From: Zygnema cylindricum
Lineage: Eukaryota > Streptophyta > Zygnematophyceae > Zygnematales > Zygnemataceae
DNA length: 64,000 nt
NCBI GenBank assembly: GCA_037447655.1
Contig: JBBHKE010001759.1
Coordinates: 1-64,000, forward strand
Direction of reading: 5' to 3'
Shown here: piece after piece, positions 1 to 9,730 of the stretch
Position numbering within the stretch: the stretch's first letter is position 1
Layout: each line of letters begins with the position of its first letter
Translations under genes and position numbers: made by a program
The notes under the pieces: model-generated
What the model was told of the DNA's origin: nothing
The model's database searches: none
What the model saw: the letters and a program-made list of their open reading frames with translations, nothing else

Positions 1-2
1 AA

Positions 3-362
3 AAGGTTATTGCTCAGTCCACCATGGAGGCTGAGTATATGGCCTCTTGCTCTGCTGTAAAAGAATTGATGTGGGTCAAGTCTTTGCTTGGTGAGCTTAG
101 TCACCTTAAGAGTGGTGTGCAGAAAATTTATTGTGATAATCAGGCAGCAATCGCTATTTCTGCCAATCCTAAACATCATTTTAAAGCCAAACACATGGAC
201 ATTAGACTCAGCTTTGTTAGAGAGAAAGTAGAAAACAAAATAATCAGTTTAGAGTACCGACCAGATAGTGAGATGGTAGCAGATATGATGACCAAACCTG
301 TGCCTTCCCCTAAGCTAATTTTTTGTAGGGAGAAGTGTGGTCTCAAATTAAAGAGTGACTAG
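3..362 (+). CDS. Copia A polyprotein, C-terminal RNase H part (cut by window edge)
   Basis: The frame is open from the window edge to TAG at 360-362, about 119 codons. It is the end of a Ty1/copia Pol polyprotein. The RNase H region shows the STMEAEY block with a catalytic Glu, CDNQAAI with a catalytic Asp, HHFKAKHMDIRLSFVREK, and the closing MTKPVPSPK block usual for copia. RNase H removes the RNA strand of RNA-DNA hybrids during reverse transcription in the particle. No stop interrupts the visible part, so this copy may be better preserved than its neighbours; the rest lies outside the window. A polypurine tract (365-375) and an LTR follow at once, which fixes this as the 3' end of an element. 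The same tail recurs at 3789-4135 and, inverted, at 13105-13484. Confidence 0.88.
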   Translation, partial: KVIAQSTMEAEYMASCSAVKELMWVKSLLGELSHLKSGVQKIYCDNQAAIAISANPKHHFKAKHMDIRLSFVREKVENKIISLEYRPDSEMVADMMTKPVPSPKLIFCREKCGLKLKSD

Positions 363-375
363 AAAATAAGGGGAG

Positions 376-1426
376 TGTAGAAATTGATGGTTCTTTTTGT
401 ATTTTCTAGGTCTAAAATAAAGTGCAGAAAAAGAAGTCGAGGCATTTTGTCTCTAACTTCTCTCTCCTACTCTCACACTTGTTGCAGTCACTGAGAAGTT
501 GGAGAGGAAGCTAGTGCCATGGCTGCCTATGCTATCCACATATTTATAGGGTAGTAAAGTAGTTTATTTACTAAAATGTAAGCTCTCGCCTAGAGGATTT
601 GATCCTAGTACCTACGGTTAGGCAATGCCGCCGGTAGCTGGTAGCCTCATCTATTTAAATCTAGGATTAGTGGTAGACGATATAGTGTGTAATAAATATA
701 TAAACGTTAACATATAGGCTAATTCATTTAATGGCAACTATATACAGGATACATAGAGTCAGTTATGAAAAATACGGATTACGAGTACGAAGAATAAATA
801 AGTAACGCGCATTTGTTTCAATAACGAAACAAATACATCGCAACTATTTATGACAGCTACGATTGAAATCAGTATTCAATCGGACGGCCGGAAAGAATGG
901 CAAGATCGCGAAAGAAGATTTCAGCGGTTTATGGTCGGCGCCACATTGGATGACACGTGGCACCACGACATTGGATTTCGGCATCTCCAGGGATTACAGA
1001 AACGAATCCAGAAAAGACACATGTCGACATTTTGGTCATGTCGTACAATGTTCGTACATAAAGTACACCGGCAGTTGTACCTTTCTGTACGGTACTGTAA
1101 TATGATTGGTGTCGTACATCAGTAGATAGAGTTTTAGAGAGAGATAGGACTTAGAAAAATTTGGTAGATAGGACCCTCTCTCCTAGAGCGCTTCTGTAGA
1201 AAAGGTCAACTTTGATCTTCCATAACTTACTACTCCGAGGAGCAAATTCAAAGATTCTTTTTGCTATCAACTCACGGGGATCTTGCCTTCATAGGGGTGA
1301 AGGTGGTCAGAGTTTTTGTTTGCCAGGGTGGCAGATATTCGTGCTGAAACACATAGGGGTCAGGGTAACCTAGAGGCTTCGTGTGAGCTGCCTACTGTGA
1401 GGTCCTATGGAGGTCTCAGAGTTGCA
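376..1426 (+). repeat. LTR1a, 3' LTR of copia A
   Basis: It begins TGTAGAAATT directly after the purine tract AATAAGGGGAG and ends GGAGGTCTCAGAGTTGCA, so it has TG...CA ends and about 1050 bp. Landmarks shared with the other LTRs of this family, in order, are a CCATGGCTGCC block near 518, an antisense tRNA-like stretch (about 590-650), a GTAC cluster (1043-1117), an inverted CCAAT box (GATTGG near 1104), and the terminal ATGGAGG...TTGCA block. A truncated second LTR follows without any spacer. The 3' boundary rests on comparison with LTR4 and the solo LTR at 48812-49995. Confidence 0.75.
1043..1117 (+). promoter_or_regulatory. GTAC cluster in LTR1a, likely U3 promoter region
   Basis: Seven GTAC tetramers lie in 75 bp, followed by an inverted CCAAT box. 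The same arrangement is found in LTR1b, LTR2, LTR4 and the solo LTR. GTAC is the core site of SBP-box factors in green plants and of the copper-response regulator in Chlamydomonas; a role here is inference. Confidence 0.45.
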
Positions 1427-1954
1427 ATACGTCTTCGTCGAGATCTCGCAAAGGTCACTTTGGCGTTTTGTGACGTGGCATGACCTAGAGTTACGTGGAA
1501 GGATGACATTCGGTCGTGGGAATTCCGAGGAAAGTACGGACGAGTGAAAAACATACATGCGTTCAGTTTATAGCCTTGTTGTAAAGAGGGCGTACAAAAG
1601 GTACACCGGCAGTAGTACTTTTTGGTACGGTACAGTAATCTGATTGGTCAGTACTTCAGTAGATAGAAGTTATTAGAGGGAATCAGGACTTAGAAAGTTT
1701 TGGTAGGTAGTCACCTCTGCCTTTCAGAGTTTGGACAAATTGCCAATTTTACTGCCTGATAACTTATCGCCTGGTTGGGCCTTTTCAGAGTTTCTTTTTC
1801 CTCCCGACTCAAGGGAGTCTAGGCTGCACATGGGTGCAGTCAGATTGTCTACTTGTCTGCTTGGGTAGCAGGGGTTGCCATTGAAAGTGGGTTAGTTAAT
1901 TACTATCTAGAGGCTTCCTAAATTCTGTAGTCCAATGGAGGACAAAGAATTGCA
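1427..1954 (+). repeat. LTR1b, truncated 5' LTR of copia B
   Basis: This is the last 528 bp of an LTR of the same broad family, joined directly to LTR1a. It aligns with LTR2 from about 4619 onward (CGTCACTTTGGCGTTTTGTG-type region, GTAC cluster, GATTGG, TTCTTTTT, terminal ATGGAGGAC...TTGCA). It holds six GTAC in 1592-1654. It lacks the first 450 bp of an LTR, so the junction at 1426/1427 reflects recombination or deletion between two adjacent LTRs. A primer site follows at 1955, so it acted as the 5' LTR of B. Confidence 0.7.
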
Positions 1955-2439
1955 AGTTATGGGCCCACCCTCTAGGGTGCCCATCTTCAATGGATCAGGG
2001 TTTATCTATTGGGAAGCCATTATGAGAGAGGCTTTAATTGAAAAACGATACTGGGGTATTGTTAGTGGACAAGTGAAACGTCCACCTCAGGGAACACCAC
2101 CGAGATTTGGTACAATAAGGTTTTTTGTAGCAACATCTGTTGCAGCAAAGGAGGCAAATGATGGGGACAATAGTGTGTCCGAAAAGGGGAAATAAAAGGA
2201 GACACCTCTTACTCGTAATGCTCATATTCTCATGACACCCGTAGCGGCGATCGTGAAGACCTTGGAGACCGATACTCAAATGTGGGAAGACACCAACATG
2301 GCTGCCAAGAACTTCATTCTCAGACACCTCACACAAGCCTTGGCAACTCCCTTCCTTCACGTTTACAAGGCCGAGGGGTTGTGGTTGAGTTTGATAGAGA
2401 TCTATAGAGCTGGTATAATTCAAGAGCTCCATTAGGCAA
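1935..2439 (+). pseudogene. Copia B gag fragment
   Basis: The ATG at 1935 lies inside the LTR; the frame passes through the primer site, giving VMGPPSRVPIFNGS then the YW of the copia Gag N-terminal block. A TAA at 2193-2195 breaks the frame. Homology with J gag (7406-8017) resumes at 2232-2435, including ATPFLHVYKAEGLWLSLIEIYRAGIIQEL. Gag forms the virus-like particle. The remainder of gag, the protease and the integrase are missing through an internal deletion ending near 2735. The deletion and stop make it non-functional. Confidence 0.75.
1955..1967 (+). other. Half-tRNA-type primer binding site of copia B
   Basis: AGTTATGGGCCCA directly follows the LTR end. It is complementary to the anticodon loop region of initiator tRNA-Met (GGGCCCATAAC), not to its 3' CCA end. 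Drosophila copia and yeast Ty5 use such cleaved half-tRNA primers. The same motif occurs at 7411-7422 and in copia D near 46831-46842. The Gag frame starting at 1935 reads through it. Confidence 0.6.
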
Positions 2440-2739
2440 AGCAAAAGCTGGGAAATTATACTTACAAAGGGGGAAGTTATTAGACTGTAATGGTCTTTCT
2501 TGTTACTATATGGAGATGAAGAGTGCATAGAGGCGCTAACGAAGATGAAGGCTAAATACTCTAATCAAAGCCACGAAGAATATGAGAATATAGTTACAGG
2601 GTACAAGGAATGGTAATAGTTCATGGACGTGGAATCAGTGGTACAATGCTTGCAAGAGAACGATTGAAATCAAAAGAGGTTAAGAGCCCGTTAACACAGG
2701 CCCAGGGACAAGGAGACTAGATCCAAAAAATACAAAGGA

Positions 2740-4138
2740 GGAGAACCGTTTCGGTACAACGGGTTCACTCAAAAGGAGGGAATTGACTATGAGGAGAAAT
2801 TTGCTCCAATTGTTCGGTTCCCATCAGTAAGGATTCTCCTAAGTCTGGCAGCAGCGGAAGACATGGAAATTCATCAGATGGACATTAAGACCGCCTTCCT
2901 CAATGGTGAGTTAAAGGAAGAAATCTTCATGCGGCAACCGGAAGGGTTTGTGGAGAGTGGGGAAGAAAACAAAGTCAATAGGCTCATAAAGTCATTATAT
3001 GGACTTAAGCAGGCTCCCCGACAGTGGAATAAGAAACTAGATGAGTTTCTTACTGGTCAAGGATATATGAGGATCAGTTCTGACCATTCTATGTATATGT
3101 TTAAAGATGGGGATGGTATGATCTTTATTGCAATTTATGTGGATGATCTGTTGGTGTTGAGTAAGTCTTTGGAAAATATCATTAAGTTAAAGAAAGATCT
3201 TAGAAGCAGATTTGATGTAAAGGATTTAAGGGAGGCAAGGTATATTTTGGGAATCTAAATGGAGAGAGATAGGGGGAAAAGGGTTATCAGACTTACTCAA
3301 AAGAAAGCAATAGGTAATATGCTTGAGAGATTTCAAATGGAGAAATCTAACGTTGTACCACTCCCATGGACTTGAAGAAAGTAAGTGATGGAAGTGTAGA
3401 AGGAGGAGTGATAATATTAGATAATCAGATGAGTCCAGAGAAGAGAGAGTTTATGAAGTCTATTCCTTACAAACAGGTCGTAGGAAGTTTAATCTACTTT
3501 ATGAACTGTACAAGGCCGAACATAGCGACATCAGAAGGAGTTCTCAGTAGGAGTCTTAACAATCCTAGAAAGAGAGATTGGGAGGCAACCAAGAGAGTCA
3601 TGAGATATCTGGTTGGAACCAGAAAATTATGGTTGCATTTGGGAGGGGAGCATACTGATATCACCACTTGGAGTGATGCCACTTATGGGGATGCACCTAT
3701 GAGAAGATGCACTTTGGATATGTTTTTTATGTGGGGGAAGGTGCTTGTTGTTGGAGCAGTAAGCAACAAAAAGTGGTTGCTTAGTCTACTATGGAGGCTG
3801 AGTATATGGCGTATTGTTCTGCTGTAAAAGAACTAATGTGGGTGAAATCATTGTTGCAAGAACTTGGATATATGAAGAAGGGAGTGCATGAAGTCTTTTG
3901 CAATAATCAAGCTGCAATTGCAATTGAGCCAATCCAAAACACCATTTCAAAGCAAAACATATAGACATAAGATTAAGCTTCGTGAGAGAAAAAGTTGAAA
4001 ATAAAATTTTAAATCTTCTATATAGACCTGATGAAGAAATGGTGGCTGATATGATGACCAAACCTGTGCCCTCTCCTAAATTAAAATATTGTCGAGAAAA
4101 ATGCGGGTTGAGAGAAAAATTAAAATTAGACTAGAAAA
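2740..4138 (+). pseudogene. Copia B reverse transcriptase and RNase H, broken
   Basis: The copia RT domain is readable from FTQKEGIDYEEKFAPIVRF (about 2764) through MDIKTAFLNGE, SLYGLKQAPRQWNKKLDEF and the catalytic IYVDDLLVLS block near 3133-3165, so the YVDD motif is kept. A TAA at 3256-3258 and frameshifts follow. The connection region VVGSLIYFMNCTRPNIAT (3366-3827) and the RNase H tail (about 3789-4135, with MEAEYMAYCSAVKELMWVKS and the DMMTKPVPSP end) lie in other frames. RT and RNase H together make the cDNA. A short purine tract (4140-4147) and LTR2 follow. Confidence 0.82.
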
Positions 4139-4360
4139 TAACAGGAGTGTTGAAATAAATAGTTTTTGGGTATTTTCTAGGTCTAAATATATTAGCGAAA
4201 AAAGAAACATGCAGGCAGCTTGTCTCCATCTCTTCTCTCTTACCCCCATACTTGTTGTATTCACTGAATGAGAGAGAGAGTGAAAGAGCCATGGCTGCCT
4301 CAGCTCCGTAGACAGGGTTAGAGAGTGATATTAAGTCACTCTTTACAAAAAGGTTGAGTC

Positions 4361-4425
4361 TAGCAGAACTTGAACCCCCAACCGGTAGAGCGTGGCGTAG
4401 CCGTCTGCTCTAACCAGTTAGTCGT
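4361..4425 (-). other. tRNA-like sequence, antisense within LTR2
   Basis: On the minus strand the order is an A-box-like ACTGGTTAGAGC, a GGCTACGCC stem-loop and a B-box-like GGGTTCAAGTTC, as in a tRNA body. The acceptor stem is not convincing, so it is tRNA-derived rather than a functional tRNA. The equivalent position of other LTRs carries the same block. Confidence 0.5.
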
Positions 4426-4772
4426 AGATGTTCGCTAAAGTATATAGGGTGTGATTTATATTTAGAGTATGTTATGTCCCCTAAACGGATTAACGTAAAT
4501 GTAAATGTAACATCATAGAACAGATTAAAATTCAGTGCGAACTAGATGCTGCACGAAACAAATGAATCTGACATTTGTTTCAACGGACGATATTTAATGC
4601 TAGTTCTTATCCAACGGCATACGTCGTCACCGAGATGGCGGAAAGGTCACTTTGGCGTTTTGTGACGTGGCATGACTTGGAGCCACGTGGAAGGATGACA
4701 TTCGGTCGTGGGAATTCCGAGGAACGTACGGACAAGTGAAAAGCGGACACGCGTCCACTTAATAGCCTTGTC

Positions 4773-4846
4773 GTACATAGGGCGTACAAAAGGTACACCA
4801 ACAGTAGTACTTTTTGGTACAGTATAATAATCTGATTGGTTCGTAC
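4773..4846 (+). promoter_or_regulatory. GTAC cluster in LTR2
   Basis: Six GTAC tetramers lie in 74 bp around the inverted CCAAT box CTGATTGGT. The position relative to the LTR ends matches LTR1b. Confidence 0.4.
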
Positions 4847-5276
4847 TTCAATAGATAGAAGTTATTAGAGGGAATCAGAACTTAGAAAATTTTGGTAGGT
4901 AGTCACCTCTCCCTTTGAGAGTTTGTACAAATTGGCATTTTTACTACCTGATAACTTATCCCCTGGTTAAGCGTTTTTAGAGATTCTTTTTCCTACAGAC
5001 TCAAGGGAGTCCATGCTGCACAGGGGTGCAATCAGATTGTCTACGTGTTTGCTTGGGTAGCACGGGTTTCCATTGAAAGTGGGTTAGTTAATAAATTCTA
5101 GAGGCTTCTTGAATTATGTAGTCCAATGGAGGACACAGAATTGTAGACGTCACAAATTCAATAACATTCCACGATGTTTATCCGATTTTGCTCTTTTGAC
5201 TTTTCTAGCTGGACTTGCCATAAAAATATGCATAAAGGTAGTCAAAAAAAATATTTTTCCTTTAAATTTCATTTTA

Positions 5277-5486
5277 TACTACACCGTCGATGGTATTTAG
5301 CGTATATAAATTTTTAGAGTAAAGAAAAAATTAGCGTCATTAATTATAATTCAGTGCTAGGAGACATAGCAAATTATGGTCCACACCCTTAAATAGCGTC
5401 ATATATTCTATTTAAGGTTCAAAGGTAAAAATTTAGGGGCGCCGAATTAGTGTTTAACACGCTATATACGATCGACGGTGTAGTAT
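5277..5486. mobile_element. Candidate MITE with TA duplication
   Basis: Inverted ends of about 24 bp (CTACACCGTCGATGGTATTT at 5279 and its near-perfect complement ending at 5484, two mismatches) enclose about 160 bp of AT-rich, non-coding DNA and are bounded by TA on both sides. Size, TA flank and absence of coding capacity fit a Stowaway-like (Tc1/mariner) MITE. The subterminal word TAGCGTCAT occurs twice inside. The family is not recognised. Confidence 0.5.
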
Positions 5487-6417
5487 TGGTGTGCTCCATT
5501 CTAAAAGGTGTGAGATAAAAGCGATAATGTGAGAAAATGAGGGGAGAGGCGACAACAACGCAAAATTTTGCAAAGGACGTAGGAATAAAAGTGAAGGTCT
5601 GAAACCCATGTAGATTTTTTTTTGTACATGCTTGTCGTTTTCCGCACATGCACTTGACAGGCAAGGAAAAAAATAGCGAGTACTCTCTCTCATCCTAAAA
5701 TTTTCCCAGTCGTGTGGCGCATGCGTGGGCCGTTTTTCATTCTTTGTTTGTGGATACTTTCTCTGAAATCCAGTCCTGAGGCGATTTCTAATGAAGTTTT
5801 TTGACGGGCTGGATTTCTTTTGCTCGGGGATCGAAAAGTGGAAAACGTCAAAATGCGTTAATATAAAGACAACATGAAATACATTCAAAGTATCGACTTG
5901 ACGTTTGCTGTACTTTTGTAAAATTGTTGTGTTTGTACAGCTAAAGCTTTTCTCTTACGAAACTGCGTTTTAGGAGAAAATGACTGGAAAAAGTCGATAC
6001 TTCAACATATGGGGACATACCTTAACATCCAGTGAGTTTGACAGAGCGAAAAGTAAGGTTGTTTACTAATGACCGTACCGTTTCGTACAAGTTTGTACCA
6101 CCTTTTTTTTTAAACAACACAAACATCTTTACGGAAAAATATATGGGGTTGTAGGTCTTCAAACCTGACCGTCGAATGCATTAGACTTTTTATTTGAGAC
6201 ACCACGCTGCCTACCCTACAGTGTTTGGCGACCGTCCTTAATGAAGACATTTTGCACACACTTAATCTGTAAAAATACCACTTGGAAAATGGGAAAAAAA
6301 CCACGATGAACGCGCGATTAAGTGGGTAAACGCCGCATGTGCCATGTGCCTTCCTCCAAGGTGGATGATAATTCGCCGAAATTATTCGGTCACGTTCCCG
6401 CCATCAAAGTTGGTCGC
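5487..6417. other. Unassigned DNA between LTR2 and LTR3
   Basis: No retroelement domain, RNA gene or convincing coding frame is seen here, nor in the 131 bp between LTR2 and the MITE. Open frames on the minus strand are short, low-complexity and have no recognisable motif. It may be the old target DNA of these elements or an eroded repeat. Confidence 0.4.
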
Positions 6418-7410
6418 TGTTGAATTTACTAGTTTTTGGGTATTTTCTAGGTCTAAATAGATTAGCCGAAAAAGATAAGAAAAGTACAGGCAGCCTGCCT
6501 CCATCTCTTCTCTCTTGACCCCATACTTGTTCTAGTCACTAAAGGAGAGAGAGAGTGATGGAGCCATGGCTGGCTCAGCTCCATAGGCCGGACTAAAGAG
6601 TGACTTAAGTCACTCTCAACAAAAGGTTGAGAGCGGCAGGACTCGAACGTCCGACCAGTAGAGCGCGGCGTAGCCGTTAGCTCTAACCAGTCTGTCGTAC
6701 AAGTTCGTTAGGATATACAAGGTTTGATATGTATTTAAACTATTGTATGGTACTGAAACCGATTGACTGAAATATGTACGAAGGAACATAGAACTAGTTA
6801 AATTTTAGTGCGGAAGGAAACAAATGAATTGGACATTTGTTTCAACAGCCGACATTGAATGTCAAATTTAATCCGACGGCAGACATCACTGCCAAGATCG
6901 CGAAATGGTCACTTTGGCGTTTATAGACGTGGCATGACCTGGCGCCACGTGGAGGGATAACATTTGGTTGCGGGAATTCTCGGGAACATACGATCGAGTG
7001 GAATGGTGACACGCGTCCGCTCAGTGGCCTTGTCGTACACATGCCATACAGAAAGGACATCCAACGTAGTACCTTTCTGAACATTACAGTCATATGATTG
7101 GTTCATAATTTAGTAGATATGGGCTGTGAGAGGGGTGTAGGACTAAGGAAAATCTGGTAGGTAGTCACCTCTCTTTAAGAGAGCTTTGTATAAAATTGGC
7201 ATTTTTGCCGGCTCATAACTTATCGAATGGTTGGCCGTTTCAGTGATTCTTTTTGCTACGAACTTAGGGGAGTCCAAGCTGCACAAAGGTGCAGTCATAA
7301 TGTCAAATTGTCTTCTTGGGCATCAGTGGTTGTTGCTTAAAGTGGGTTAGTTAAAAACTATCTAGAGGCTTCCTGAATTTTGTAGTCCAATGGAGGACAC
7401 AAAATTTGCA
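6418..7410 (+). repeat. LTR3, 5' LTR of copia J
   Basis: TGTTGAATTTACTAG to ACAAAATTTGCA, 993 bp. The first 60 bp match LTR2 (TTTTTGGGTATTTTCTAGGT). It has CCATGGCTGGC near 6565, the antisense tRNA-like block (6631-6699) and GATTGG near 7097. Its GTAC cluster has decayed to two copies. The half-tRNA primer site follows at 7411. The five bases before it, GTCGC, could be half of a target duplication, but the other end of J is lost. Confidence 0.78.
6631..6699 (-). other. tRNA-like sequence, antisense within LTR3
   Basis: The minus strand reads GACTGGTTAGAGC (A-box-like), GGCTACGCC, then GGACGTTCGAGTCC (B-box and T-arm with a 4 bp stem). This is the best preserved of the LTR copies of this block. 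It may be a SINE or tRNA fragment captured by an ancestral LTR. Confidence 0.5.
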
Positions 7411-8330
7411 AGTTATGGGCCCACCCTCTAGGGTGCCCACCTTCAATGGATCTAGGTTCATCTACTGGGAAGCCATGATGACGGGGGCTTTGTACGAAAA
7501 ACGATACTTGGGTATCTTCAGTGGACAAGTGAAAGGTCCACCTTCGGGATCTCCACCAAGATTTGGAGGAGTAAGGTTTCCTGCAGCAGCGACTGCTTCA
7601 GCGGAGGAGGCAGATGATTGGGACAACAGTGTGTCCGAAAAGGGGAAAGGGAAGGAGACACCCCTCACTCTTATTGCCATGGAACCGAGAGCGGCTATTG
7701 TGAAGACCGTGGAAAAAGATACTCAAATGTGGGAAGATGTAAACATGGCTGCCAAGAACTTCATTCTAAGGCACCTAACTCAAGCTTTGGCCACCCCTCA
7801 CCTTCACATTTACAAAGCCGAGGGGTTGTGGTTGAGTTTGGTGGAGATCTATAGAGCTAGTATTATTCAGGAGCTCCAGTTGGCAGAGCAAAAGCTAGTG
7901 AGTTACACTTACAAAGGGGGAAAGATGTTATACTACTATAATGATATTTCTTATTTGTATATGGAGATGGAAAGTGTCCGATGGAGATGGAAAGTGTCGG
8001 GTGGACAGGTACAATGAAGATGAAAGTTAACACTCTCATCATGAAGTTACTAGACAAGTACGAGAACATAGTGTTCCGAGTAGCGGAAATGACTGACAGT
8101 TCATAGAAGTGGAATTCAATGGTCCAAATGATACTTATGCATGAAAACACCATGGAGATTAGGAGAGGAGGAAAGAGCATTCAAGCTCTAGCTGCAAGAG
8201 GGGACCGATGGGGGAAGGATCTGAAGAAGCCGTACAAAGGGGAAAGAGATCACTCTAGATGACCAAGGCCCCCAAAGAGCCTTTGTCATTTTTGCAAAAA
8301 GCAATGACACTTTATCACGAATTGTGTCAA
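7406..8330 (+). pseudogene. Copia J gag and CCHC knuckle
   Basis: The LTR ATG at 7391 is out of frame by one base (an extra T compared with B), and the Gag frame is open from 7406 to 8017: VMGPPSRVPTFNGS, WEDVNMAAKNFILRHLTQAL, YKAEGLWLSLVEIYRASII. The zinc knuckle lies at 8284-8328 as CHFCKKQ-stop-HFITNC, a CCHC spacing with a TGA inside it. Gag packages element RNA; the knuckle binds nucleic acid. The break at the knuckle and the start frameshift make the copy inactive. Confidence 0.78.
7411..7422 (+). other. Half-tRNA-type primer binding site of copia J
   Basis: AGTTATGGGCCC immediately after the LTR end TTTGCA, identical to the site of copia B. Confidence 0.6.
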
Positions 8331-8499
8331 GCTGTCGGAGCTGAGGCTCCAAAGGAACCGTGGAGGGGGTTCTTCCGGAGGGAAGAAAAAGGCATTTGTG
8401 GTCACAAAGGTGACACGAGAAACCGAGGACGAGTCCTCTGAGGAGGATTGAGAGCTTCTTTTTGACAAGAGTCAGAGAAAAAGGAGATCCCTCGGAGAC

Positions 8500-9730
8500 A
8501 GAAGTGTGCCCTTATATCAATTTGGGAAGCTCTACAGGAAGGATGCATCATCAACTCAAGTGCATCTTTGCATATGTGTTGTAATAAGCAACTTTTCACT
8601 AAGCTAAGAAAAAATCCCTACTGTAGAGATATAGTATGGGGATGAGAGAGTGGTTACTACAGATCTAGTGGGGTCAATATATCTGAAAGTCTTAGTGGAG
8701 GGTAAGACTTCAATACTCACATTCTCAGATGCACTCCACATTCCTCAGCTGAGAAAAAATCTTGTCTTTACATCTGTATTAGTTGACAAAGAGTTTCATA
8801 CCTTCACTAGAAGGGAGTCTTTATAGCTAAGTATGTGGATGAGGTCTAATTCACAGCAGATAAGGGTAGCCAAGGCATGTTTAGGCTTAACCTGAGTAAT
8901 GAAAACAATAATGCTTATTATGTTAATGTTCCAAAATTGATGATTTGGCATAAGCGGTTGGGGCGTGTGCATTTGGATAGGTTGAGGGAAAAGAAAAAGC
9001 TTAGCGTAGTAGAAGGCTTTGAGTTTGGTGATAATGAAATGGTGGATGATTGTAGTGGAAGTGCTCAAGGAAAAGCTCACAGACTTTCTTTTCCCAAAGC
9101 CGCCACATATAGGGGGGAAAAGGTACTAGATTAAGTCCACACTTATATCTTGGGACCAGCAAGAGTACCTTCCGTTGGAGGGAACAGGTTTATGTTAACA
9201 ATAACCGATGGCTGGTCTAGGTACTCCAAAGTCTAGTTCCTAAAAACAAAGTCTCAAACACCAACTTACTTCAAAGAATATAAAGTCTGGAGTGAGAAGT
9301 TGAATGGAACCCTCATTAAGAGAATAAGGAGTGATAATGGGGGAGAATATACCTCTAACCACTTTGAGGAATATCTTGGAGAAGAGGGAGTTCAGCACCA
9401 TAAAAATCAACCATATAACGCGAAACAAAATAGGGTAGCTAAAAGGTTGAACCGAACATTAGGAGATAGTGTATGTAGTATGTTGGTTCACCAAAAAAAA
9501 AAAAAGATTTTGGGCAAAAGCCATTACTCTGCCAATCACATTTAGAATAGAGTCCTTACCTCAACCGTAAAGGGAATGACAACTTAGGAGAGATGGGTTG
9601 GAAGGAAACCAAATATCTCACACCATAAAGTATTCGGTAGCCAAGTTTACAGTCTTGCTACGGATAAGAAAAACTGGAAACAAGGTGTTAAGGGCAAACC
9701 AGGATACTTTGTAGGATATGATCAGGATGT
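8500..9730 (+). pseudogene. Copia J protease and integrase, first copy
   Basis: The protease active site is readable as IINSSASLHMC at about 8547-8579, where copia normally has IIDSGASSHMC, so the catalytic Asp is Asn. The integrase follows: zinc-binding WHKRLGRVHLDRL (8943), core with ITDGWSRYSKV, RIRSDNGGEYTSNHFEEYL (second Asp), and a damaged KQNRVAKRLNRT where the third acid should be. Several in-frame stops occur. The frame stops being colinear at 9731, where a fragment of the G-family LTR is found. Confidence 0.78.

Larger units (their letters stand above)
4148..5145 (+). repeat. LTR2, 3' LTR of copia B
   Basis: It starts TGTTGAAATAAATAG after the purine tract and runs about 998 bp to ACACAGAATTG, where other family members read TTGCA. 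It has the CCATGGCTGCC block near 4290, an antisense tRNA-like element (4361-4425), a GTAC cluster (4773-4846) and an inverted CCAAT box. After the end, sequence unrelated to copia gag begins, so this LTR closes element B rather than opening another element. Confidence 0.78.

Noticed and set aside
850-1125. Open frames inside LTR1a on the plus strand
   Set aside because: They lie wholly in an LTR, overlap each other in two frames and have no recognised motif or conservation in sister LTRs.
2034-2528. 164-codon minus-strand frame over copia B gag
   Set aside because: Antisense shadow of the Gag pseudogene; no domain.
5454-5888. 144-codon minus-strand frame as a host gene
   Set aside because: It overlaps the MITE end, is low in recognisable motifs and has no supporting start or homologous copy.
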